This document shows positions 1 through 6,192 of a stretch of 9,403 bases of DNA, piece by piece. The stretch covers positions 1-9,403 of the forward strand of contig CATMVR010000136.1 of NCBI GenBank assembly GCA_950075905.1, given 5' to 3'. The DNA is from an uncultured Persicitalea sp. (lineage in GTDB: Bacteria; Bacteroidota; Bacteroidia; Cytophagales; Spirosomataceae). The notes under the pieces were generated by a model, which was not told the origin of the DNA, did no database searches, and saw only the letters and a list, made by a program, of their open reading frames with translations. Position 1 is the first letter of the stretch; each line of letters starts with the position of its first letter. A program made the translations under genes and the position numbers.

Positions 1-594
1 AAGCAGCGGCTGCAAAAAGCCTACGGTCAGCTGAAAATCGGTGACCCGCTGGATGCCGCCAACCACGTAGGGCCGCTCATTGACAAGCTGGCCGTGAAAG
101 GATATACCGACGCCGCCGACGCGATCGAAAAACAGGGAGGGAGCTTTGTGGTAGCGCCCGAGGTACTTTCGGGCCACGGCTACGAGTCGGGCTGCTACGT
201 GCGGCCCTGCATCGCCGAAGCCGAAAACCACTGGGATATCGTGCAGCACGAAACTTTCGCACCGGTGCTGTACCTAATAAAATATAGTACCCTCGAAGAA
301 GCCATTGCCTTGCAGAATGGGGTACCTCAGGGCCTTTCTTCGGCTATTTTTACGCTCAATATGCGGGAAGCAGAAGAATTTCTTTCGGCTACCGGCAGTG
401 ACTGCGGCATCGCCAATGTCAACATTGGCACGTCAGGGGCGGAGATAGGCGGGGCCTTTGGCGGAGAAAAGGATTCGGGTGGAGGACGAGAGTCGGGCTC
501 GGATGCCTGGAAAGCCTACATGCGCCGGCAAACCAACACCCTCAACTACGGCACCGCCCTGCCGCTGGCGCAGGGGATCAAATTTGATCTATAA
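1..594 (+). CDS. ALDH7-family semialdehyde dehydrogenase, C-terminal part (5' end outside window)
   Basis: Partial gene: frame 1 is open from the first base to a TAA at 592-594 and gives 197 residues. The GTG at 94 is internal, because homology-like sequence continues upstream to base 1. The family is NAD(P)+-dependent aldehyde dehydrogenase of the ALDH7/antiquitin type, which oxidises alpha-aminoadipate semialdehyde (in equilibrium with piperideine-6-carboxylate) in lysine breakdown. Visible signs are the cofactor-ribose motif HETFAPVL at residues 83-90 (E84, F86) and the C-terminal block GTSGAEIGGAFGGEK (143-157), then GGGRESGSDAW (160-170), with the ending LPLAQGIKF, which is distinctive for ALDH7. 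The catalytic cysteine motif would lie just upstream of the window, so catalysis cannot be confirmed here. The gene converges on ftsH and shares a terminator with it. The family call is firm; the exact substrate is inferred from family membership. Confidence 0.9.
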   Translation, partial: KQRLQKAYGQLKIGDPLDAANHVGPLIDKLAVKGYTDAADAIEKQGGSFVVAPEVLSGHGYESGCYVRPCIAEAENHWDIVQHETFAPVLYLIKYSTLEEAIALQNGVPQGLSSAIFTLNMREAEEFLSATGSDCGIANVNIGTSGAEIGGAFGGEKDSGGGRESGSDAWKAYMRRQTNTLNYGTALPLAQGIKFDL

Positions 595-596
595 CC

Positions 597-633
597 AAAA
601 AAGCCCGGAGAGCTATTGCTCCCCGGGCTTTTT
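597..633. terminator. Bidirectional intrinsic terminator between the aldehyde dehydrogenase gene and ftsH
   Basis: Arms 603-613 and 618-628 form an 11-bp GC-rich stem with one A-C mismatch (609/622) and the loop TATT. The stem is flanked by six A (597-602) and five T (629-633), so each strand reads as stem plus T-run. It begins two bases after the dehydrogenase stop codon and lies 15 bases beyond the ftsH stop, so it suits both converging genes. Confidence 0.9.
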
Positions 634-648
634 ATCTTTATTCAGAAG

Positions 649-2727
649 TTAAGCTTTCGACTCTTCGGCTGGGCTTTCGGCCTCAGCTTCTGATCCGGAA
701 ACCTCGTTTCCCGCCTTTTCTTTCTCTTCCAGCGCGTGCTTCACCACTTCTTCGTGGATGGCGGCTTCTTCGCGCGAGCGTCGGTTCACGTACGCCTGAT
801 AGTTGGTTTCCTTCTCGTAAGGACGCTTTCCGATCAGCCTTTCCAGATCACCCTGGAACAGAATCTCTTTTTCGAGTAGCTCCTGGGCAATTACTTCCAG
901 CTCGCTGCGCTTATCCCGTAGCATAGACATCACGTGCTGATATGCTTTGTCGACGAGCAGTCGTACCTCGTGATCGATTTTCTCGGCCGTGGCGTCGGAG
1001 TAAGGCTTCGTGAAAGAGTAGTCTGACTGCTTGGAGTCGTAGAACGAAATGTTACCGATCTTGTCGTTCATTCCGTACATGGTCACCATGCTGTAGGCTA
1101 CCTTCGTCACGCGCTCAAGGTCGCTGAGGGCACCGGTTGAAATCTTGCCAAACACCACATCTTCCGCGGCCCGTCCGCCCAGCGTCATACACATTTCATC
1201 AAATAGCTGCTCGGTACGGTAGAGGTACTGCTCACGGGGCAGGTACTGTGCGTAACCCAGCGCCGCCACCCCACGGGGTACGATCGTTACTTTCACCAAC
1301 GGGTCGGCGTGTTCCAGGTACCATCCTGCCACGGCGTGGCCGGCTTCGTGGTACGCTACGATCTGCTTTTCCTCGGGAGAAATCAGCTTGTTTTTCTTTT
1401 CCAATCCACCAATTACGCGGTCCATGGCATCCTGAAAATCCTGCATGGTCACGCTTTCCCGGTCGCGCCGGGCCGCAATCAGAGCGGCTTCGTTACACAC
1501 GTTGGCAATCTCTGCGCCGGCAAAACCGGGCGTTTGGGCGGCCAGTTTCTGAATATCCACATCTTCCGAAATCTTGATCGGCTTCAGGTGTACCTTGAAG
1601 ATGGCTTCGCGGCCAATCACGTCGGGCTTATCAACCGAAATTTGCCGGTCGAAACGACCCGGACGCAGCAGCGCCGAATCAAGTACGTCAGGACGGTTGG
1701 TAGCGGCTACGATAATAATACCGGAGTCGGTGGCAAAACCGTCCATTTCTACCAGCAGGGAGTTTAGCGTGTTTTCGCGCTCGTCGTTGGAGCCAGGCAT
1801 ACCGCCGCGTCCACGTGAGCGCCCTACGGCGTCAATCTCGTCAATGAAGATAATGCAGGGGGCCTTCTCTTTGGCCTGCTTGAACAGGTCACGTACTCGG
1901 GCGGCACCTACCCCAACGAACATCTCCACGAAGTCGGAGCCCGACAAGGAGAAGAAAGGTACTCCGGCTTCACCGGCTACGGCCTTCGCCAGGAGGGTTT
2001 TACCTGTGCCGGGAGGGCCTACCAGAAGCGCTCCTTTCGGAATCTTCGCGCCTAGCTTCTTGAACTTATCAGGGCTTTTGAGGTAGTCCACAATTTCTTT
2101 TATTTCCTCCTTAGCTTCGTCCAGTCCGGCTACGTCGTTAAAAGTAATCTTGACCTTGTTCTCTGCGTCGAAGAGGGTAGCCCGTGAGCGGCCGATGTTA
2201 AATATCTGTCCACCGGGGCCAACGCCGCCGGACATCCGGCCCAGCAGGAAGTACATCACCAGAATCATGATGATAAAGAAGCCCCAGGTGCCAATAAATC
2301 CGGTCCAGTCGTTGCGGGTGTCGATCTTGTACTCCACCTTATCGCTGTCCGGCACGTCTTTCTGCATTTTTTCAAGGTCTTCCTTGAACGTTTCGGCGGA
2401 AGTAATCTGGAACTGATAGTGCGGTCCTGCTTCGCCGCCAAAGTAGTTGTTCTCCTTAGAGATAACCTGGTACTTATCTTTTTTGAGCGCCTGCGGTTCG
2501 AGGGTCACCTCTACCGATTTGTCGTTCACAATGGTTACGCGCGCTACTTCTCCGTCGGTCACCATCTTCTCGAAGCGCTTTTGGGTAATTTCGCGCAGGG
2601 TAGAAGAACGGTTCAGATATGTGATCCCTAGAATGGTAAGAATCAAGGCGGCGATAATCCAGCCCTGATACCCACGCTGCGGGTTTTTAGGATTCAACGG
2701 ATTTCTCTTGTTATCGTTTTCAGACAT
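649..2727 (-). CDS. ftsH: ATP-dependent zinc metalloprotease FtsH
   Basis: A 692-residue membrane-anchored AAA+ protease that forms hexamers in the inner membrane and degrades misassembled membrane proteins and regulatory proteins. Two membrane helices (about 22-38 and 144-163) enclose a periplasmic domain of roughly 100 residues. The AAA module shows Walker A GPPGTGKT (237-244), pore motif FVGVG (270-274), Walker B IIFIDEID (292-299) and the second region of homology TNRPDVLDSALLRPGRFDR (343-361). The M41 protease site is HEAGH (460-464), with the third zinc ligand probably D536 in TGALSDLE. The C-terminal tail after about 665 is acidic and Ala/Ser/Glu-rich, looks disordered, and is likely to vary between species. 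The start ATG (2725-2727) is followed by a short charged leader directly before helix 1, as expected. It lies 70 bases downstream of rsfS on the same strand with no clear promoter between, so co-transcription is likely. Confidence 0.98.
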   Translation of the reverse strand: MSENDNKRNPLNPKNPQRGYQGWIIAALILTILGITYLNRSSTLREITQKRFEKMVTDGEVARVTIVNDKSVEVTLEPQALKKDKYQVISKENNYFGGEAGPHYQFQITSAETFKEDLEKMQKDVPDSDKVEYKIDTRNDWTGFIGTWGFFIIMILVMYFLLGRMSGGVGPGGQIFNIGRSRATLFDAENKVKITFNDVAGLDEAKEEIKEIVDYLKSPDKFKKLGAKIPKGALLVGPPGTGKTLLAKAVAGEAGVPFFSLSGSDFVEMFVGVGAARVRDLFKQAKEKAPCIIFIDEIDAVGRSRGRGGMPGSNDERENTLNSLLVEMDGFATDSGIIIVAATNRPDVLDSALLRPGRFDRQISVDKPDVIGREAIFKVHLKPIKISEDVDIQKLAAQTPGFAGAEIANVCNEAALIAARRDRESVTMQDFQDAMDRVIGGLEKKNKLISPEEKQIVAYHEAGHAVAGWYLEHADPLVKVTIVPRGVAALGYAQYLPREQYLYRTEQLFDEMCMTLGGRAAEDVVFGKISTGALSDLERVTKVAYSMVTMYGMNDKIGNISFYDSKQSDYSFTKPYSDATAEKIDHEVRLLVDKAYQHVMSMLRDKRSELEVIAQELLEKEILFQGDLERLIGKRPYEKETNYQAYVNRRSREEAAIHEEVVKHALEEKEKAGNEVSGSEAEAESPAEESKA

Positions 2728-2797
2728 TATAGTAAGACATTAGTAGAAATATGTTATTAGAACCAATTCCACGAGAGTAATGTTCACGTGGATCAAA

Positions 2798-3181
2798 TCA
2801 GGCGTACGTTTCTTCAATAATCGTACGTTCGGCATCCCCCCACAATTCTTCGATATCGTAATATTTACGGCGATCTTTTTTGAAAACGTGGGCTACTACG
2901 TCTACATAGTCGATCAGAATCCACTCGCGGTTGGCCTTTCCTTCCTTGTGCCAGGGATTCTCCTGAATTGCTTTATCTACTTCGTACTCAACGGAGTCGG
3001 CAATGGCGTCAATTTGTGTGTCGGAGGTGCCTGAGCAGATAACAAAAAAATCGGCCACGGCGTTTTTAACATTGCGAAGATCCAGAATAGCCACTTCCTG
3101 TCCTTTTTTCTCAATCATACCTTTGGCTACCAGCTGGCTGAGCTCTTGTGAAGATACTTGCTTATTTTTGCGTTGTTTCAT
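2798..3181 (-). CDS. rsfS: Ribosome silencing factor RsfS (Iojap/DUF143 family)
   Basis: A 127-residue protein of the RsfS/Iojap family. Family members bind ribosomal protein L14 (uL14) on the 50S subunit and block joining with 30S, lowering translation during starvation. The sequence carries the family signatures ADFFVICSGTSDTQIDAIAD (residues 43-62), a P-H-EG-N-W stretch, WILIDYVDVVAHVF and the ending YYDIEELWGDA. Length is typical, with a short Lys/Gln-rich N-terminal extension (MKQRKNKQVS). The ATG at 3179-3181 fits the family start. It is the first gene of a probable rsfS-ftsH unit and is divergent from birA. In Bacteroidota the birA/rsfS/ftsH neighbourhood recurs often (general knowledge, not tested here). 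Confidence 0.95.
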   Translation of the reverse strand: MKQRKNKQVSSQELSQLVAKGMIEKKGQEVAILDLRNVKNAVADFFVICSGTSDTQIDAIADSVEYEVDKAIQENPWHKEGKANREWILIDYVDVVAHVFKKDRRKYYDIEELWGDAERTIIEETYA

Positions 3182-3206
3182 GCGTTATAGTTACCTGTGA
3201 TGGGTC

Positions 3207-3227
3207 GAAACATGCGAAGCATATTTC
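3207..3227. repeat. Imperfect 21-bp palindrome between rsfS and birA
   Basis: The arms GAAACATGC and GCATATTTC are inverted repeats, 8 of 9 positions pairing, separated by GAA. The site lies in the 80-base gap between two divergent starts, 26 bases upstream of rsfS and 35 upstream of birA. This position and size would suit a dimeric regulator or a small transcript hairpin. BirA here has no DNA-binding domain, so it is not a candidate binder. No perfect TAnnTTTG box was found on either strand of this gap. The function is unknown. Confidence 0.3.
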
Positions 3228-3261
3228 ACCTTAAATAAAAGTATAAAATATTTCAAAAAAA

Positions 3262-4026
3262 GTGTACGATTCAATTCTAAAAACCCTCTTTTTTGGTAAA
3301 AAGATCATTTACCTGCCAACTTGTCATTCTACCAACGACATTGCGGCTGAATTAGTACATACCACAAATGTTTCAGAAGGGACGGTTGTCATTACCGACG
3401 AGCAGACCGCCGGCCGGGGGCAGCGCGGTACGCAGTGGGAGGCCGGGCGGGGGCATAATTTCACCCTTTCGATTGTGCTCAAACCTTCGTTTCTGGCCCT
3501 GTCCGATCAGTTTTTGCTCAGCCAGGTAGTGGCGTTGGGAGTACGAAACTACGTGGCGGAATACGCGAAAAATGCCTGCATTAAATGGCCCAATGATATA
3601 TACGTCAATGATTTGAAGCTGGGTGGTATTCTGATTGAAAGTAGCATCCAGGGCTCCGGTATATCACATGCTATTGTGGGCATCGGATTAAACATCAACC
3701 AGGCAGACTTTCAAGGACTCCGGGCTACCTCCCTGCGCCTCGAAACCGGCCACCAGCACCATCTGCCCGAAGAACTCCCCAAACTGCTGCAATCTCTCGA
3801 AAGTGTGTACCTGCGGCTGCGGCAGGGCCAGGCGGAGGCCATCCGGCGGGAGTACCTTGCTTCACTGCTGGGCTACGGGCAAACCCGGCTTTTCCGGACA
3901 AAGCACGGGGAGTTTGAAGGGGTAGTATGCGGGGTGGCTCCCTCGGGGAAGCTCCTTGTCAACACTGCCGGGGGTATTCCGGAGTCATTCGATATTAAGG
4001 AGGTGGAGTGGGTCTGGGAAAGCTAG
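3262..4026 (+). CDS. birA: Biotin--[acetyl-CoA-carboxylase] ligase, group I (no DNA-binding domain)
   Basis: A 254-residue cytoplasmic enzyme that makes biotinyl-5'-AMP and transfers biotin to a lysine on acetyl-CoA carboxylase and other biotin carriers. Motifs seen: CHSTND (21-26), the biotin/adenylate loop GRGQRG (51-56), KWPND (108-112), catalytic-type lysine in KLGGIL (K119) and GIGLNIN (140-146), followed by a C-terminal SH3-like domain from about 205. The conserved ligase core begins near residue 10, so the winged-helix repressor domain of E. coli BirA is absent and self-regulation as a repressor is not expected. The start is a GTG at 3262: an in-frame TAA lies at 3244-3246 and no ATG precedes the conserved motifs. 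It is divergent from rsfS, and its stop overlaps the stop of the opposing gene. Confidence 0.96.
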   Translation: MYDSILKTLFFGKKIIYLPTCHSTNDIAAELVHTTNVSEGTVVITDEQTAGRGQRGTQWEAGRGHNFTLSIVLKPSFLALSDQFLLSQVVALGVRNYVAEYAKNACIKWPNDIYVNDLKLGGILIESSIQGSGISHAIVGIGLNINQADFQGLRATSLRLETGHQHHLPEELPKLLQSLESVYLRLRQGQAEAIRREYLASLLGYGQTRLFRTKHGEFEGVVCGVAPSGKLLVNTAGGIPESFDIKEVEWVWES

Positions 4027-4358
4027 CGACCCGCCTGCCAGCCCAGAAAAGCCATCACCAAAGCGCAGATTCCCAGGCCCAGCGATTCCCGCGCGAGTTC
4101 GATGTTGAGGCTACGCATTTCCAGGCCTCCGAAAAACACGCCCTCAAATTCCGGGGGCCACTGGATCACCGCCCCAATGAGGTAGGCCGCGGCCAGCCCG
4201 TAAAACACCCAGCCGGGCCACAACCCCCGGTAGCCCATGTAGCAGGCCAATGCGGCCGCAGAGTAGACCGGAATCCAGATCTGCGGATCGGGGTCGTTGA
4301 GCTGAAAGTACGAAAACAGCAGAAAGAGCAAACCAAAGAAAGCAGCTACGAATTTCAT
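4023..4358 (-). CDS. Small four-helix membrane protein, TMEM220-like
   Basis: A 111-residue integral membrane protein. Hydrophobic segments lie at about 3-19, 29-43, 47-66 and 92-108. The conserved-looking signatures FSYFQLNDPDPQIW (15-28) and the C-terminal ARESLGLG (89-96) match what I recall of the TMEM220 family, whose biochemical role is not established. I place the start at the ATG 4356-4358 because the first helix begins at once (MKFVAAFFGL). The longer frame back to 4553 would run into the TPR gene and adds low-complexity, non-membrane sequence. The gene follows the TPR lipoprotein gene on the same strand after 116 bases; no convincing promoter was found in that gap, so read-through is possible. 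It converges on birA with a 4-base stop overlap. The family assignment is fairly confident; function is unknown. Confidence 0.8.
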   Translation of the reverse strand: MKFVAAFFGLLFLLFSYFQLNDPDPQIWIPVYSAAALACYMGYRGLWPGWVFYGLAAAYLIGAVIQWPPEFEGVFFGGLEMRSLNIELARESLGLGICALVMAFLGWQAGR

Positions 4359-4474
4359 CTTGGGCGTCGGAAAAATGGGAATTATTTTCTGAATAAAAGA
4401 ATAAATGAAATCGGGACTACTTGTAAAATGGCAATAAAGAAGGCAGCAAACTTCCGCCCGTAGCCCCTGGATTC

Positions 4475-5197
4475 TTATTCGGTGCAGTACATGGCCCGCG
4501 CCGCGGCTGCTTCTTTGAAACCCAGGCGCCCGGCCTGCTCCAGACTGATGCATCCCAGGTCTTTTTCGCCGCTTTTGTGCTGGCTCAGCCCCAGGCCGTA
4601 GTAGGCTTTCCCAAACTTGGCGTCGTACCTTACTGCCTGACCGAAGGCCCGGGTGGCCCGTTCATACTCGTTTTCCCGAAAGTAAGTGTTGCCGAGGTTA
4701 TACCAGGCCTGCACATTGGCTGGATCTAGCTGGGTGGCCTTTTCAAAATCCTGAATGGCCTGCGGAATCTGCCCCTCTAAGGCGTATACCTGTCCGCGGT
4801 TGAGGTATACGTCTGCGGTGTCGGGAGCGAGTTGCACGGCTCGGGTGTAATCACTCAGGGCGGAGTCCAGCTGATTTTGGGCAGTATACAGCAGCGCCCG
4901 GTTGAAGTAAGGCCGGTAGAAATCCGGGTCGATGCGGATCGCCTGCTGGTAGTCGAGCAGGGCGTTGGGGTATTCTTTGAGTTCAAAGTAGGCTACCCCG
5001 CGGGTATTGAACGCCTCGGCGTTGTTCAGATCTTTTTCAATGGCCTGGTTGAGGTAGCCGATACCTTCCCGAATTTTGCCCTCCCGAAGCAGGCCACGGC
5101 CTTTTTCAAGCAGCGCATCGGAGGAGTTGGAACACGAAAAAAGCAGGGAAGCGGATAAAACAGAGAGAATTACAAAAAAAAATATAGGGCGAATCAT
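4475..5197 (-). CDS. TPR-repeat lipoprotein
   Basis: A 240-residue exported protein. The N-terminus is a lipoprotein signal: MIR, a hydrophobic stretch, then the lipobox LLFSC with the lipidated cysteine at residue 22. After it come SNSSD and no run of acidic residues, so I would place it on the periplasmic side of the outer membrane rather than the surface; this is inference. The remainder is six back-to-back 34-residue tetratricopeptide repeats (27-60, 61-94, 95-128, 129-162, 163-196, 197-230), the last degenerate, with two cysteines (C216, C238) near the end. TPR domains bind protein partners; none is identified, so the specific role is unknown. The start ATG (5195-5197) leads straight into the signal peptide. 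A perfect -7 box lies 24 bases upstream. The coding frame is intact. Confidence 0.93.
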   Translation of the reverse strand: MIRPIFFFVILSVLSASLLFSCSNSSDALLEKGRGLLREGKIREGIGYLNQAIEKDLNNAEAFNTRGVAYFELKEYPNALLDYQQAIRIDPDFYRPYFNRALLYTAQNQLDSALSDYTRAVQLAPDTADVYLNRGQVYALEGQIPQAIQDFEKATQLDPANVQAWYNLGNTYFRENEYERATRAFGQAVRYDAKFGKAYYGLGLSQHKSGEKDLGCISLEQAGRLGFKEAAAARAMYCTE

Positions 5198-5220
5198 TAC
5201 TCAGTATTAATTGGTTGGCA

Positions 5221-5228
5221 CAAAAGTA
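5221..5228 (-). promoter_or_regulatory. Bacteroidota -7 box for the TPR lipoprotein gene
   Basis: On the minus strand the sequence reads TACTTTTG, a perfect match to the Bacteroidota primary-sigma -7 consensus TAnnTTTG. It would start transcription near 5214 and leave a leader of about 17 bases before the ATG. No TTTG is visible at the expected -33 position, so the call rests on the -7 box and its placement. Confidence 0.55.
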
Positions 5229-5256
5229 CAGCAGAAAGCTATGGGAATGTTTTCTT

Positions 5257-5283
5257 TTTGTGAATAAAATGTGCGTATCTTTG
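5257..5283 (+). promoter_or_regulatory. Promoter of the SRP RNA gene
   Basis: TTTG (5257-5260) and TATCTTTG (5276-5283) match the -33 and -7 elements. The spacer is 15 bases, shorter than the usual 17-21. The -7 box sits 5 bases before the predicted first base of the RNA (G5289), which is where a start site should fall, so box and RNA support each other. Confidence 0.7.
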
Positions 5284-5288
5284 CAACT

Positions 5289-5379
5289 GGCAAATCGGAA
5301 CTACCAGCTCCTGCCGAATCCCCCAGGTCCTGACCGAAGCAAGGGTAGGTGGTCGTAGCGGTGAGATTCTCGGTTTGCC
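5289..5379 (+). ncRNA. ffs: Small signal recognition particle RNA (4.5S RNA)
   Basis: A 91-nt RNA that with the protein Ffh forms the signal recognition particle, which targets nascent membrane and secreted proteins to FtsY at the inner membrane. The ends GGCAAA (5289-5294) and TTTGCC (5374-5379) pair, and the helix extends inward through TCGG/TCGG with G-T wobbles. Further paired blocks (CTACC with GGTGAG around a bulge, CCC with GGG) make one long hairpin. The apical domain shows the Ffh-binding internal loop: CAGG (5324-5327) facing AGCA (5338-5341), closed by T-A and C-G pairs, then AAGGG. The apical loop is CTGACC instead of the canonical CGGAAG. A promoter fits the 5' end and a T-run the 3' end. 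The identification comes from recalled consensus and hand folding; a covariance-model search with RF00169 would settle it. Confidence 0.85.
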
Positions 5380-5386
5380 TTTTTTT
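5371..5386 (+). terminator. 3' end and T-run of the SRP RNA gene
   Basis: The 3' arm of the terminal SRP helix (to 5379) is followed directly by seven T (5380-5386). The closing helix of the RNA itself thus serves as the terminator stem, a common arrangement for small RNA genes. Confidence 0.7.
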
Positions 5387-5416
5387 GTTTCTTTTGCACA
5401 CAAAGTGCTCCTTCCT

Positions 5417-5446
5417 TTTGGTTTCCTTTTGCTTTCCCTACTTTTG
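5417..5446 (+). promoter_or_regulatory. Promoter of the transaldolase gene
   Basis: TTTG (5417-5420), an 18-base spacer and TACTTTTG (5439-5446) form a full Bacteroidota-type -33/-7 pair. Transcription would start near 5452, giving a leader of about 33 bases before the ATG at 5485. No Shine-Dalgarno sequence is seen in that leader. The gene therefore need not depend on read-through from the SRP RNA gene. Confidence 0.75.
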
Positions 5447-5484
5447 CGTGTGATTGTTTTCCAAACCAAATCTGTTTCTTTATC

Positions 5485-6141
5485 ATGAAGTTCTTTATTG
5501 ATACGGCCAATCTGGCCGAAATTAAGGAAGCCCAGTCGTTGGGTGTCCTGGATGGAGTTACGACCAACCCGTCTCTGATGGCCAAAGAAGGCATCACGGG
5601 CAAAAACAGCATCATGAGCCACTATAAGGCGATCTGTGATATTGTGGACGGCGACGTAAGCGCCGAAGTGATTTCGACCGATTTTGATGGTATCATCCGG
5701 GAGGGTGAGGAGCTGATTGAGATTGACGAGAAGATCGTGGTAAAAGTGCCGATGATCAAAGACGGCGTAAAAGCCCTTAGATACTTCTCTAACAAGGGAA
5801 TCCGTACCAACTGTACACTGATTTTTTCGGCCGGACAGGCCTTGCTGGCCGCCAAAGCCGGTGCTACCTACGTGTCGCCCTTCATTGGCCGGCTTGATGA
5901 TATTTCAACCGACGGTGTGGCCCTGATCGAGCAAATTGTGACGATTTACCGCAACTATGGCTACCAAACGCAGGTGCTGGCGGCCTCCATCCGTCACCCC
6001 ATGCACATCATGCAGTGCGCCGAAATCGGAGCCGATGTCATGACGGGACCGTTAAGTGCGATTCTGGCTCTGCTGAAACATCCACTGACGGACATCGGCC
6101 TCGAGAAGTTTCTGGCCGACTACCAAAAAGGAAACAAATAA
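5485..6141 (+). CDS. Small (FSA/TalC-type) transaldolase
   Basis: A 218-residue cytoplasmic class I aldolase-fold enzyme of the transaldolase/fructose-6-phosphate aldolase family. Transaldolase moves a dihydroxyacetone unit between sugar phosphates in the non-oxidative pentose phosphate pathway. Key residues: D6, TTNPS (26-30), Schiff-base lysine K87 in VVKVPM, the stretch YVSPFIGRLDD (129-139), and the phosphate-site ASIRHP (167-172). Two positions used to tell the activities apart are transaldolase-like: E61, where E. coli FsaA has Gln59, and F133, aligned with FsaA Tyr131. I therefore prefer transaldolase to fructose-6-phosphate aldolase; database names often use either. Length is normal for the short subfamily, which forms decamers. 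It has its own promoter and is followed 51 bases later by the ftsE-like gene with no terminator seen between. Confidence 0.93.
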   Translation: MKFFIDTANLAEIKEAQSLGVLDGVTTNPSLMAKEGITGKNSIMSHYKAICDIVDGDVSAEVISTDFDGIIREGEELIEIDEKIVVKVPMIKDGVKALRYFSNKGIRTNCTLIFSAGQALLAAKAGATYVSPFIGRLDDISTDGVALIEQIVTIYRNYGYQTQVLAASIRHPMHIMQCAEIGADVMTGPLSAILALLKHPLTDIGLEKFLADYQKGNK

Positions 6142-6192
6142 GAAGCTACACGCTGCCAGGATACGTTTTCTAGTCGATTATATTTTTTGTCA

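Noticed and set aside
94..96. GTG as the start of the aldehyde dehydrogenase
   Set aside because: The frame is open back to base 1 with family-typical sequence (the KIGDP and GPLID stretches), so the gene simply begins outside the window.
1137..2086. Long plus-strand open frames opposite ftsH (146-170 codons)
   Set aside because: They lie antisense within a fully supported ftsH, have low-complexity Arg/Ser/Pro-rich products and no recognisable domain.
2769..2793. Possible hairpin TCCACG/CGTGGA between rsfS and ftsH
   Set aside because: A 6-bp stem with a 13-base loop and no T-run is too weak to call a terminator or processing site.
4359..4553. Upstream extension of the TMEM220-like gene to an ATG at 4553
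   Set aside because: It would overlap the end of the TPR gene by 79 bases and adds Arg/Gly-rich, non-membrane sequence, whereas the ATG at 4358 starts directly at the first helix.
5207..5622. Minus-strand open frames across the SRP RNA and the start of the transaldolase gene
   Set aside because: They run antisense to a structured RNA, its promoter and a real gene, and their products look like translated non-coding sequence.
6179..6189. TATTTTTTG as a -7 box for ftsE
   Set aside because: The spacing between TA and TTTG is one base too long, and the start site would fall at or past the ATG, with no -33 element.
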